Assembly: GCF_013155125.1 (NCBI RefSeq)
Contig: NZ_CP053564.1
Span: forward strand, 1,495,501 to 1,559,500
DNA: 64,000 bases
Origin: Pseudonocardia broussonetiae
GTDB lineage: Bacteria; Actinomycetota; Actinomycetes; Mycobacteriales; Pseudonocardiaceae
Direction of reading: 5' to 3'
Part shown: positions 42,413 through 51,332 of the stretch, in pieces
Layout of the letters: each line of letters starts with the position of its first letter
Position numbering within the stretch: position 1 is the stretch's first letter
The notes under the pieces: model-generated
What the model was told of the DNA's origin: nothing
The model's database searches: none
The model's input: the letters and a program-made list of their open reading frames with translations, nothing else
Position numbers and translations under genes: made by a program

Positions 42413-44335
42413 ATGACCACCCCCCGCCTGTTGTCCGAGCGCTACGAGCTGGGCGATACGCTCGGCTACGGAGGCATGTCCGAGGTCCACCACGGCCTCG
42501 ACACGCGACTGGGCCGTGACGTCGCCATCAAGGTCCTGCGCGCCGACCTCGCCCGCGACCCGCAGTTCCAGATGCGGTTCCGCCGCGAGGCGCAGAACGC
42601 CGCGGCGCTCAACCACCCCGCGATCGTCGCCGTGTACGACACCGGCGAGGTGCAGAGCGAGTTCGGGCCGCTGCCCTACATCGTCATGGAGTTCGTCGAC
42701 GGCCAGACGCTCCGCGAGATCGTCAAGACCACCGGGCCGATGAGCCAGCAGCGCGTCATCGAGGTCATGGCCGACGTCTGCGCGGCGCTCGACTTCAGCC
42801 ACCGGCACCAGATCATCCACCGCGACGTCAAGCCCGCAAACATCATGATCAACAATGCGGGCGCCGTGAAGGTGATGGACTTCGGCATCGCCCGCGCGCT
42901 GGGCGAGGGCCAGAACGTCACGCAGACCGCGGCCGTCATCGGCACCGCGCAGTACCTCTCCCCCGAGCAGGCGCGCGGCGAGGCCGTCGACGCCCGGTCC
43001 GACGTCTACGCGGCGGGCTGCGTGCTGTTCGAGCTTCTCACCGGGGAGCCGCCGTTCACCGGCGACACGCCCGTCGCGGTCGCTTACCAGCACGTGCGCG
43101 AGGACCCCCGCCGCCCGTCGGAGCTCAACCCCGACATCCCGGCCGCGCTCGACTCCGTCGTGCTCAAGGCGCTGTCGAAGAACCCGGCCAACCGCTACCA
43201 GTCGGCCGCCGAGATGCGCTCCGACCTCGTGCGCGTCCGCAGCGGGCAGACGGTGATGGCTCCCGCGGTGATGAGCGAGGACGAGCGCACCGCGATGCTC
43301 GCCAGCCAGACCGGCCCCACCCGCCGGATCAACGGCGGCGGCCGCCACACCCTGCCGCCGTCCGCGCCCGCCTACTACGACGACGAGGAGCCGCGGCGCG
43401 GCACCGGACGCATCGTCGGCATCGCGGCGGCCGTGGCGATCGCGCTGGCGCTGATCGGGTTCGTGGCCTACCAGATCTTCGGGGGGCCGGCCGCGCCGGA
43501 GCAGTTCGCGATGCCCGACGTCGTGGGGCAGGAGCAGGAGGCCGCCCGCACGGCCCTGATCAACCTCAGCCTCAACCCGACGGTGCAGACCGAGGAGTCC
43601 TCCGTCGACGACCAGGGCCGCGTCGTGCGCACCGACCCGCCGGCGACCTCGCTCGTCGAGGAGCGGCGGGCCGTCACGCTCTTCGTCGGGTCCGGGCCCG
43701 CCGTCGCCGCCGTGCCGCCGCTGGCCGGGCTCTCGATCACCGACGCCGAGACGGCCCTGGCCGCCCGCGGTCTCACCCTCGGCGAGCAGACCCCCGAGGA
43801 GACCCGCGACGAGGCGCTGATCGGCAAGATCATCCGCTCGACGCCGGCCGCGGGAGCGGATGCGCCCGGTGGGAGCGCGGTGGCGGTCGTCGTCGGAACC
43901 CGCCCGACCACCGTCGCGGTGCCCGACGTCACCGGCCAGGGCCGCGACCAGGCCCGCTCGGCGCTGGAGACGGCGGGCTTCGAGGTCGCCGAGACCGAGG
44001 TCGACGGCGGCGGCGAGGGCGGCGACGTCCTCGGCACCGAGCCGTCCGCCGGCACGCAGGCCGCCCCGGGCTCGACGGTCACGCTGCAGCTCTCGCGCGG
44101 CAACCAGGTGCAGGTGCCCGACCTGGTCGGTCTCGACCGCAGCGACGCCCTGCGCGCCATCCAGCAGGCCGGCATCAGCCTGAGCGACGTCAACCAGCGC
44201 GAGCGCGGCGTCAGCGACAACAGCCAGGACGGCCGCGTCATCGAGCAGTCGGTCGCCGCGGGGCAGTCCCTGGAGGAGGGCGACGAGCTCACCATCACCA
44301 TCGGCGACGCCGGCGGCGGGTTCTTCGGGAACTGA
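42413..44335 (+). CDS. pknB: PASTA-domain Ser/Thr protein kinase PknB
   Basis: A 640-residue kinase. The catalytic domain (residues about 10-270) has LGYGGMSEVHHG, HRDVKPANIMI and DFGIARALGE. The juxtamembrane linker ends in a membrane helix (IVGIAAAVAIALALIGFVAY, about residues 335-355). Outside, four PASTA repeats follow, beginning MPDVVGQEQEAARTAL, PPLAGLSITDAETAL, VPDVTGQGRDQARSAL and VPDLVGLDRSDALRAI. PASTA domains sense muropeptides or lipid II. PknB is the key sensor kinase of the locus, opposed by PstP. Confidence 0.96.
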   Translation: MTTPRLLSERYELGDTLGYGGMSEVHHGLDTRLGRDVAIKVLRADLARDPQFQMRFRREAQNAAALNHPAIVAVYDTGEVQSEFGPLPYIVMEFVDGQTLREIVKTTGPMSQQRVIEVMADVCAALDFSHRHQIIHRDVKPANIMINNAGAVKVMDFGIARALGEGQNVTQTAAVIGTAQYLSPEQARGEAVDARSDVYAAGCVLFELLTGEPPFTGDTPVAVAYQHVREDPRRPSELNPDIPAALDSVVLKALSKNPANRYQSAAEMRSDLVRVRSGQTVMAPAVMSEDERTAMLASQTGPTRRINGGGRHTLPPSAPAYYDDEEPRRGTGRIVGIAAAVAIALALIGFVAYQIFGGPAAPEQFAMPDVVGQEQEAARTALINLSLNPTVQTEESSVDDQGRVVRTDPPATSLVEERRAVTLFVGSGPAVAAVPPLAGLSITDAETALAARGLTLGEQTPEETRDEALIGKIIRSTPAAGADAPGGSAVAVVVGTRPTTVAVPDVTGQGRDQARSALETAGFEVAETEVDGGGEGGDVLGTEPSAGTQAAPGSTVTLQLSRGNQVQVPDLVGLDRSDALRAIQQAGISLSDVNQRERGVSDNSQDGRVIEQSVAAGQSLEEGDELTITIGDAGGGFFGN

Positions 44336-44362
44336 GTCGCGGGCCGGGGCACACTGGTGCCC

Positions 44363-44998
44363 ATGCGCGTGCTCGTCATCGACAACTACGACAGCTTCGT
44401 CTACAACCTCGTCCAGTACCTGGCCCAGCTCGGCGCGGAGACCACGGTCCGCCGCAACGACGAGGTCGACCTGGACGAGCTCGACGACGTCGACGGTGTG
44501 CTGGTCAGCCCCGGCCCGGGCACCCCGGAGCGGGCGGGTGCCAGCGTGGAGGCGATCCGGCGCTGCGCCGACCGCGCCCTGCCGCTGCTCGGGGTCTGCC
44601 TGGGCCACCAGGCCATCGGCGTCGCCTGGGGCGGGGTGGTGGAGCGGGCGCCCGAGCTCCTGCACGGCAAGACCTCGCTGGTGCACCACGGCGGCGACGG
44701 CGTGCTGGCCGGGCTGCCCGACCCGTTCGTCGCCACGCGCTACCACTCGCTCTCGATCCGGCCCGGCACCGTGCCCGCCGAGCTCGAGGTCACCGGGCGC
44801 ACGGAGACCGGCGTCATCATGGCCGTGCGGCACCGCGAGCTGCCGATCGAGGGCGTGCAGTTCCACCCCGAGTCGGTCCTGACCGAGGGCGGGCACCGGC
44901 TGCTGGCCAACTGGATGACCGCCGCCGGCCACGCCCCCTCCCCCGCCGACGTCGACGCCCTCACCGCCGAGACCGCCGCCCTGAGCGCGCGCGCCTGA
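44363..44998 (+). CDS. trpG: Glutamine amidotransferase of anthranilate/aminodeoxychorismate synthase
   Basis: A 211-residue class I glutamine amidotransferase. It begins VLVIDNYDSFVYNLVQYLAQ, has the oxyanion phrase VSPGPGTPE, the nucleophile C79 in LGVCLGHQAIG and the His/Glu pair in GVQFHPESVL. It supplies ammonia to TrpE or PabB; this gene may serve both folate and tryptophan synthesis. The ATG at 44363 is preferred to a GTG two codons earlier. A trpG gene beside pknB is conserved in actinobacteria. A hairpin overlaps its stop codon. Confidence 0.92.
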   Translation: MRVLVIDNYDSFVYNLVQYLAQLGAETTVRRNDEVDLDELDDVDGVLVSPGPGTPERAGASVEAIRRCADRALPLLGVCLGHQAIGVAWGGVVERAPELLHGKTSLVHHGGDGVLAGLPDPFVATRYHSLSIRPGTVPAELEVTGRTETGVIMAVRHRELPIEGVQFHPESVLTEGGHRLLANWMTAAGHAPSPADVDALTAETAALSARA

Positions 44999-45021
44999 CC
45001 CCGTCCGGGGACGCGCGCGCT
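44984..45021 (+). terminator. GC hairpin over the trpG stop, possible terminator
   Basis: AGCGCGCGC (44984-44992) pairs with GCGCGCGCT (45013-45021), and an inner CCCC/GGGG pairing is possible. The hairpin covers the last codons and stop of trpG. It has no U-run. It may end the kinase-trpG transcript before crgA. Confidence 0.45.
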
Positions 45022-45080
45022 ACCGTGTGGGCAGAGTCCGGCGCGGCGCGCGCCGGTGACGCCGTCGACGAGGTCTGCAC

Positions 45081-45350
45081 ATGCCGAAGAGCAAGGTCCG
45101 GAAGAAGACCGTCTACACCCCGCCCGCGGGCGACCGGCGGACGACCACGCCGGTCAAGGTCAAGGGCCCCACGAACCCCGTCTACGTGGCGGTGTTCCTG
45201 GGCCTGATGCTGCTCGGGCTCGTGTGGCTGGTGGTCAACTACCTGGCTGTGGACTACATCCCGTGGATGGCCGCGCTGGGCCCCGCGAACTTCCTCATCG
45301 GCTTCTCACTCATCGTGATCGGCCTCCTGATGACGATGAGATGGCGCTGA
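45081..45350 (+). CDS. crgA: Cell division protein CrgA
   Basis: An 89-residue protein. A basic N-terminus ([20 protein letters not shown]) precedes two membrane helices ([20 protein letters not shown] and [19 protein letters not shown]). Length and layout are exactly those of CrgA, which interacts with FtsZ, FtsQ and FtsI and coordinates septum formation. In mycobacteria it lies in the same neighbourhood of the kinase genes, although orientation differs. Confidence 0.95.
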   Translation: MPKSKVRKKTVYTPPAGDRRTTTPVKVKGPTNPVYVAVFLGLMLLGLVWLVVNYLAVDYIPWMAALGPANFLIGFSLIVIGLLMTMRWR

Positions 45351-45384
45351 CCAGCGGAAATACCGGCCTGTAAGTAGTGCACAG

Positions 45385-45406
45385 TGTGGACAACCGCTGT
45401 GGACAA
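45385..45406. promoter_or_regulatory. Two perfect DnaA boxes
   Basis: TGTGGACAA occurs at 45385-45393 and again at 45398-45406, 13 bases apart and in the same orientation. The reverse complement TTGTCCACA is the consensus DnaA box of high-GC actinobacteria. The pair lies between crgA and a small membrane-protein gene whose GTG starts seven bases later. It could make that promoter DnaA-responsive or act as a DnaA titration site. Confidence 0.7.
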
Positions 45407-45412
45407 ACTACC

Positions 45413-45859
45413 GTGAGTGATCATGGATCGGCTGTTCGGTCCTGGAGCCCGGCCCCCGGGCTCGTCGTGCTGGGCTGGCTCGCGGCCGCCGCGGCGACGG
45501 CCTGGTGCGTGCTGCTGGTGACGTCCGGCGCCGACCCGGCGGGCCGCCTGCTGGCCGGCTGCGCGGCCGTCGGGCTCGCCGTCGCGGCCCTGTACGGCAC
45601 GCGCGCGCGGCCCCGGCTGCGCGCCGACGCCGACGGGCTGACGGTCGGCGGGCTGCTGCGCGCGCGGCACCACCCCTGGCCGCTCGTGCAGGGCGTCCGG
45701 GTGCTGCGGACGCGCCGCTTCGGCCGGGAGAGCTCGCTGCTGGAGGTCGACACGGTCACCGCCGACGGCGGGGAGCGGCTGCTGCTGTTCGGGCGCCTGG
45801 ACCTCGGCGCCGACCCCGAGGACGTCGCCCCGGAGCTGATGGACCTACGTCCCCGCTAG
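45413..45859 (+). CDS. PH-domain-like membrane protein
   Basis: A 148-residue protein with a GTG start. Two hydrophobic helices (PGLVVLGWLAAAAATAWCVL and RLLAGCAAVGLAVAALYG) are followed by a small cytoplasmic domain resembling bacterial PH domains (RPRLRADADGLTVGGLLRAR; PLVQGVRVLRTRRFGRESSL). Such proteins are common near crgA in actinobacteria; the function is unknown. DnaA boxes lie immediately upstream. Its 3' end overlaps the convergent rhomboid gene by 15 bases. Confidence 0.75.
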   Translation: MSDHGSAVRSWSPAPGLVVLGWLAAAAATAWCVLLVTSGADPAGRLLAGCAAVGLAVAALYGTRARPRLRADADGLTVGGLLRARHHPWPLVQGVRVLRTRRFGRESSLLEVDTVTADGGERLLLFGRLDLGADPEDVAPELMDLRPR

Positions 45860-46705
45860 GAGGGCGCCCACGGCGATGACCACGAGGAGCACCACGGCGA
45901 TCGCGGCGAGGCCGCCGGCCTGCAGCGGCGCGCGGCGGGCGGGCGGGGCGTAGACGAGCACGGCGGTGGCCGCGGCGCCCGCGAGCAGGCCGCCGACGTG
46001 GGCCTGCCAGGAGATGCCCGGGACGAAGAACCCCAGGGCGAGGTTGACGGCGAGCAGGCCGCCGACCTGGTTGAGCGGCCGCTTCAGCCGCACGAGCGCG
46101 ACGGCGAGGCCGCCCATCAGCCCGAACACGGCCCCGGAGGCCCCGGCCACGTACTCGCCGGGTCCGTAGAGCAGCATCACCGCGGCGGCGCCGCCGAGCA
46201 TGCCCAGCAGGTAGACCGCCAGGAACCGCCCGCGACCGAGCAGCCCCTCCATGTCCCGGCCGATCACCCACAGCGCGAACATGTTGAACGCGAGGTGCAC
46301 CGGGCCGATGTGCAGGAAGCCCGACGTGACCGTCCGCCACCACTCGCCCGCGGCCACCGTGCCGGGCGAGAGCGCCCACGCGGCGAACAGGGCGGAGCGG
46401 GTGTTGGCCGCGATGCTGCCCGCCTGCGCGGCCGTGACCGCGAAGACGAGCAGGTTGAGCACCACCAGGGCGGGCACGACCACCGGCCGTGACCCGACGA
46501 CGGCGCCGGCCACCGTGGTGGCCCGGCGCACGTCGTGGCGACCCTGGTGGACGCAGTCGACGCACTGGTACCCCACCGCCGCCTCCCGCAGGCACTCCGG
46601 GCACGACGGGCGCCCGCAGCGGGTGCACGCCAGCCCGGTGGGCCGGTCGGGATGGCGGACGCACACCACCGGGGCTCCGGTGGGCGGGCCGGCGGGGTGG
46701 GTCAC
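45845..46705 (-). CDS. Rhomboid-family intramembrane serine protease with N-terminal zinc finger
   Basis: A 286-residue protein with a GTG start. The N-terminal 50 residues hold a cysteine/histidine cluster (CVRHPDRPTGLACTRCGRPS, then CPEC and CVDC), a B-box-like zinc finger. Six helices follow with HLAFNMFALWVIGRDMEGLL, the catalytic Ser in GASGAVFGLMGG and the catalytic His in QAHVGGLLAGAAA. Rhomboids cleave membrane proteins within the bilayer. Its position near crgA and ppiA is conserved in many actinobacteria. Substrate unknown. Confidence 0.93.
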   Translation of the reverse strand: MTHPAGPPTGAPVVCVRHPDRPTGLACTRCGRPSCPECLREAAVGYQCVDCVHQGRHDVRRATTVAGAVVGSRPVVVPALVVLNLLVFAVTAAQAGSIAANTRSALFAAWALSPGTVAAGEWWRTVTSGFLHIGPVHLAFNMFALWVIGRDMEGLLGRGRFLAVYLLGMLGGAAAVMLLYGPGEYVAGASGAVFGLMGGLAVALVRLKRPLNQVGGLLAVNLALGFFVPGISWQAHVGGLLAGAAATAVLVYAPPARRAPLQAGGLAAIAVVLLVVIAVGALLAGT

Positions 46706-46715
46706 GGTGCCTCGT

Positions 46716-47229
<514 letters not shown>

Positions 47230-47246
<17 letters not shown>

Positions 47247-48381
47247 GCCTCCATGGTGCCAGCACCTCGGAGAGGAAGGACGTCACGGTCTCCTCGTACG
47301 CCGCGGGGTCGGCGTTCCACGCCGCGGTGTGCTCCAGGCCCGCGACCTCGACGTAGCGCAGCGCCCAGTCCAGCCCGGGCGCCGCGGCGGCCAGCGCGCG
47401 GCTCGCGGAGACCGGCACGGCGGTGTCGTCGTCGGTGTGGACGAGCAGCGTCGGCGGGCGGACGGCGGGCGGGCGGCGGCGCAGGTCGAAGCGGTCGAAG
47501 TCGATGCGGATGCGCCGGCTCGTGATCGCCGTGGCGAGCGGGGTGAGGCCGGGGGGCAGCCGCCGGTTGCGGGCCTGCAGGCGCAGGGTGGCGCGCCAGT
47601 CGACGAGCGGGGCGTCCCACACGACGGCGACGACGTCGGCCGCCTCCGCCGAGCGGTCCAGGAACGCGCCGGTGATGGCCCCGCCCATCGACCAGCCGTA
47701 CAGCACGATCCGGCGCGCGCCCCGCTCCCGCGCGAACCGCACCGCCGCCTCGACGTCCTCCCACTCGGCGTCGCCCAGGTGGTCGCGGCGGTCGGGGCTC
47801 GCCGGGGCGTCGCCGTCGTTGCGGTAGCTGACCACCAGCACCGGCAGCCCCAGCGCGTGCAGGGCCGGGAGCACCCGCAGCGCCTCGCGCCGCGACCCGC
47901 CGCGCCCGTGCACCGCGACGACCCAGGTGTCGGACCCGCCCGGCACCAGCCAGGCGGGCGCCGGGCCGAGCGGCGTCGGCACGTCGACGTCGTCGAAGGC
48001 GAGCCCGCGGGCGGCCGGGTCGGGGTCCCACGGCCCGGTGTCGAGCACGGCGGCCGTGCCGGCGACGGGCACGTCCCCGCCGAGCAGCGGACGGCGGACC
48101 GCGCCGTCGACGACGGCGCTCACCGGGCCCACCCGGGCGAGCCCACCCGCCCAGCGCAGGCCCCAGGTCCCGGGCTGGCGGGTCAGGCGCGACTCCGCGA
48201 GCGAGACCGCGCCGCGGGTCACGCCGAGCACGCGCTCGGGGTAGACGACCTCCCGCCGGGTGTCGAGCAGGACCCCGGAGTAGAACCAGCCGATCCCGCC
48301 CAGACCGGCTCCGATACCGACACCGGCGCTCGCCGCCGCGAGCCTTCCCACCACCGTCACGATGTCGATGATGAACGACAC
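47230..48381 (-). CDS. Alpha/beta hydrolase with N-terminal membrane segment
   Basis: A 383-residue protein with a GTG start. A hydrophobic N-terminal region (IIDIVTVVGRLAAASAGVGI) may anchor it. The alpha/beta hydrolase core shows VVAVHGRGGSRREALRVLPA, the nucleophile elbow LYGWSMGGAITGAFL, an Asp region around VHTDDDTAVPVSASRAL and the late His in AGLEHTAAW, so the catalytic triad is plausible. The substrate is unknown. Its 3' end overlaps ppiA by 17 bases. Confidence 0.87.
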
Positions 48382-48507
48382 GCCGGGCTGCGCACGAGCC
48401 CCACCATAACGAGTGAAAGACGATGACGGTCACGTTAAGTGCACACCCCGTCGCTGAACGCCTCGTTGATCGTCCTGACAACGAAAGCGTCTGAAGGGAC
48501 ACCTCGC

Positions 48508-49068
48508 ATGAGCAGCCTCGCTCGGCGCAGCCTGCGCACCACCGCCGCCGCGGCCGGAATCGCCGCCCTCGGTGTGGGCTTCGCCGGCCACGCCCTCGCC
48601 GCCCCCGCGCTCCCGGCCCTGCCGGGAACCGAGGGCCTGAGCGAGGCCGGCCTCCCGGCCGCGCCCGCCCTGCCCGCCGCCCCCGAGGCCCCGGCCACGC
48701 CCGGCCTGCCTTCCGCCGAGGGCTGGAGCGTCCCCGGCGTCGTCAACTTCGAGATGCCGGCCGTCAACACCGCCGCGCCCGAGCTCCCCGCCGGTGACGC
48801 GTTCGCGCTGCCGACGGCCCCCGAGCTCGCCGTGCCGGAGGCGCCCGCCGCCCCCGAGCTGCCCGCCGCCCCCGAGGCCCCCTCGACCTCTCCCGTCGTG
48901 AACAGCGGCGAGGGCGTCGAGGGTCAGGTCAACGGCCCCGCGCCCGAGGGCGTCGGCCAGAACCAGGTCGGCGCGATGGCGGCCATGGACATGGCGGCGA
49001 TGCTCGCCGAGATGGCGCAGAGCGGCGCCGCCGGTGGCTCGATCACGGAGAACCAGCAGATCGGCTGA
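48508..49068 (+). CDS. Secreted alanine/proline-rich protein
   Basis: A 186-residue protein with a twin-basic signal peptide (RRSLRTTAAAAGIAALGVGF, ending at HALA). The mature part consists of repeated APxLPAAPE-like units, then VVNSGEGVEGQVNGPAPEG and a methionine-rich segment (AMAAMDMAAMLAEMAQ). No known domain. Low-complexity proteins of this type occur at the surface of actinobacteria. A very strong hairpin 13 bases after the stop indicates a short, single-gene transcript. Confidence 0.75.
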   Translation: MSSLARRSLRTTAAAAGIAALGVGFAGHALAAPALPALPGTEGLSEAGLPAAPALPAAPEAPATPGLPSAEGWSVPGVVNFEMPAVNTAAPELPAGDAFALPTAPELAVPEAPAAPELPAAPEAPSTSPVVNSGEGVEGQVNGPAPEGVGQNQVGAMAAMDMAAMLAEMAQSGAAGGSITENQQIG

Positions 49069-49081
49069 TCCCGGCCCTTCC

Positions 49082-49121
49082 GACGGCCCGCCCGCGCACC
49101 CCGGTGCGCGGGCGGGCCGTC
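49082..49121 (+). terminator. 19-bp perfect hairpin terminator
   Basis: The arms 49082-49100 and 49103-49121 are exact reverse complements (19 of 19) with only two bases between them, so the outer 17 or 18 pairs form the stem. It is followed by TGCTT. Strong terminator for the secreted-protein gene. Confidence 0.88.
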
Positions 49122-49202
49122 TGCTTACCCCGCACGTCATCGACCCGACGACCCCGCTGCACGACAGTTCCTGTCATGACCTCGACGACAGGAGCGCACA
49201 CC

Positions 49203-49616
49203 ATGAGCACCCTCGACACCGCCGCCACCCGCACCTCCGACGGCGGCCGCCTGCTGCGCCGCGCGCTGCGGACCGACGCCGCCGCCTCGGGTGCGCTCGG
49301 CGTGCTCGCCCTCGCCGCGGCGCCCGCGCTCGTCGACCTGCTGGGCCCGCCCGCGCCGGTGCTGGTGGGCGTCGGCGCGTTCCTCGTCGTCTTCGCGGCG
49401 GGGCTGCTCGTCCTCGCCGCCCGGCCGGTCGTGCCGCGGCCCGCCGCGTGGACGGTCGTGCTCGGCAACGCCGCGTGGGTCGCCGGCAGCGTCCTGGCGA
49501 CGGTCGTCGCCGGCCCCTCGCTCACCGGGCTCGGCGTCGCCGTGGTGCTGGCGCAGGCCGCCGCGGTGGCCGTGTTCGCCGACCTGCAGTGGCTGGGCCT
49601 GCGGCGGATGGGCTGA
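49203..49616 (+). CDS. Four-helix membrane protein of unknown function
   Basis: A 137-residue protein. A polar N-terminus is followed by four hydrophobic helices (ASGALGVLALAAAPALVDLL; VLVGVGAFLVVFAAGLLVLA; WTVVLGNAAWVAGSVLATVV; LGVAVVLAQAAAVAVFADLQ). The ATG at 49203 has GGAG eight bases upstream. It resembles small four-helix integral membrane proteins of actinobacteria. No function is assigned. Confidence 0.72.
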   Translation: MSTLDTAATRTSDGGRLLRRALRTDAAASGALGVLALAAAPALVDLLGPPAPVLVGVGAFLVVFAAGLLVLAARPVVPRPAAWTVVLGNAAWVAGSVLATVVAGPSLTGLGVAVVLAQAAAVAVFADLQWLGLRRMG

Positions 49617-49657
49617 CGGCGCCCCGGGCGGGCCCGCGGGCCCGCCCGGACGGTGCG

Positions 49658-49984
49658 TCAGCGGGGCGTGATCTCGCCCATCGGGCCCCAGCCCTGCACC
49701 TGCTCGTGGTCGACGTACATGATCTGCGGCTGCGCGGACACGAGGTCGGGGGCCTTCTCGACGAACTCCGCGAAGTGCTGCGTCTTCGTGTGGGCGCCAC
49801 CGGCGTCGGCGTCGCGGAAGCACTCGATGGTCACGAACTCCAGCGGGTCCTCCAGGCCGCGCGACCACTCGAAGAAGTTGCAGCCCTCCTCGGCGTTGAC
49901 CGCGGTCGCGTACGACCGGGCCAGGGTCAGCCACTCGTCGACCTTCTCGGCGCGCACCGGGAACTTGACGTTGATCAGGATCAT
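49658..49984 (-). CDS. Antibiotic biosynthesis monooxygenase (ABM) domain protein
   Basis: A 108-residue protein with the ABM dimeric alpha/beta-barrel pattern: MILINVKFPVRAEKVDEWLT, EEGCNFFEWSRGLEDPLEFV, ECFRDADAGGAHTKTQHFAE. Relatives are quinol monooxygenases (YgiN) or small-molecule oxygenases without cofactor. The role here is unknown. The gene is single, convergent with the four-helix membrane protein and divergent from the hydrolase fusion gene. Confidence 0.85.
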   Translation of the reverse strand: MILINVKFPVRAEKVDEWLTLARSYATAVNAEEGCNFFEWSRGLEDPLEFVTIECFRDADAGGAHTKTQHFAEFVEKAPDLVSAQPQIMYVDHEQVQGWGPMGEITPR

Positions 49985-50085
49985 GGGCGACATCCTAGTG
50001 ACGCGCGTCGCTGTTCCACGTGGAACAGCGCCCGCCGTCTCGCATTGAGACCGGTCCCCGGAGCCGCCGCCTCTACCGTGGCGCG

Positions 50086-51249
50086 GTGGGAGATCAACGT
50101 CTCGCCGGGCCGGACGACATCCCGCTCGTCGCGCGGTGGGGCACCGAGCACCCGGCCGCACCTCTGGTCGTCGCGCTGCACGGCAGCGGCACCAGCGAGC
50201 ACTCGCTCATCGAGATCTCGCCGTGGCTGCCGCACGGTCCCGTGGCGTACGTCGCGGTGCGCGGGCCGGTGCAGCAGGGCACCGGCTACGCGTGGTTCAC
50301 CGGCGGCCCGCCCGACGCCGACGACGTCGCCCTGAGCTGCCGCTGGTTCTTCGACTGGCTCGACACGGAGGGCGACCCGGACCGGCCGGTGCTCCTCGTC
50401 GGCTTCCGCGAGGGCGTCACGTTCGCCGGGGCGCTGATGCTGACCGCGCCGCACCGGTTCGCCGGAGCGGGCCTGCTCTACGGCGCGCTGCCGTTCGACG
50501 CGGGCCTGCCGATGGGGCGCGGCGCACTGTCCGGGATGCCGGTGTTCCTCGCGCACGGCGAGGCCGACGTCCGCACGCCTGCGCCGCTGCTCGCCCGCAC
50601 CTGGGACTGGCTGGCCCGCGAGAGCGGGGCCCCGCTGTGGGCCGAGCGCGAGCCGGGCGGGGCGCAGCTGGCCGGTGAGGTCGTCGGCCACCTCGGCACC
50701 TGGCTCGGCGACCGGCTCGACCACCTGCGCGCCCACGGCGAGAACCCGCTCCCCGACGGCGACGAGCCCGCGTGGCCGACCCTCACCGGCGGCCGGCTCC
50801 CGGCGCGCTCCGGCCCGCCGCCCGAGACCGCGACCACCGTCCCGCAGCACCAGCTCACCCAGAACGCGCCCGCGGACCGGCAGGAGGAGCTGTGGAAGCG
50901 CCTGTCCGCGCTCGACGCCGTGACGACCGCGCCGGCCACCGTCGGCGTCGCGGGCACCCGGTCGCTGCTGCTCGACCGGTCCGCCGCGACCGGGCCGGAC
51001 CCCGCGTACCTGGTGCCCGACGTCGGCGAGTTCGCGCACCTGCACCCCGATCCCGACGGCAGCGTGCACGTCGCCCTGCCCGACGAGCTGGCCTACGACG
51101 CGATCGCCAAGGGCTGGGCCGTGCCGCACCCGCTCGCCGGGGTCCGCGTCGGCTCGGGGATGGTGCTGGTCCCGGGCCCGCGCGACGACGCCGAGGTCGA
51201 CGTCGTCACGGGGATCGTCGAGGCGGCCCGCCGGTACGCCGTGGGGTGA
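50086..51249 (+). CDS. Degenerate alpha/beta hydrolase fused to a luciferase-like (DUF5519) domain
   Basis: A 387-residue fusion with a GTG start. Residues 1-215 follow the phospholipase/carboxylesterase fold (PLVVALHGSGTSEHS; PVFLAHGEADVRTP), but the nucleophile elbow reads LLVGFREG: R108 stands where GFSxG would place serine. Residues about 285-385 (GEFAHLHPDPDGSVHVALPD; AYDAIAKGWAVPHPL) match the luciferase-like domain family that includes fungal luciferases and many bacterial proteins of unknown role. Both frame and DNA are intact, so the protein is probably made. The hydrolase part is predicted to be non-catalytic or to use other residues. Confidence 0.75.
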   Translation: MGDQRLAGPDDIPLVARWGTEHPAAPLVVALHGSGTSEHSLIEISPWLPHGPVAYVAVRGPVQQGTGYAWFTGGPPDADDVALSCRWFFDWLDTEGDPDRPVLLVGFREGVTFAGALMLTAPHRFAGAGLLYGALPFDAGLPMGRGALSGMPVFLAHGEADVRTPAPLLARTWDWLARESGAPLWAEREPGGAQLAGEVVGHLGTWLGDRLDHLRAHGENPLPDGDEPAWPTLTGGRLPARSGPPPETATTVPQHQLTQNAPADRQEELWKRLSALDAVTTAPATVGVAGTRSLLLDRSAATGPDPAYLVPDVGEFAHLHPDPDGSVHVALPDELAYDAIAKGWAVPHPLAGVRVGSGMVLVPGPRDDAEVDVVTGIVEAARRYAVG

Positions 51250-51332
51250 GCCCACCTCGTCGTCGAGGGTGTCGAGGATCCGCGACCGGCTCCGTCCCGG
51301 GGGTGAGCGACCCCCAGACGCCGGAGGACCCC

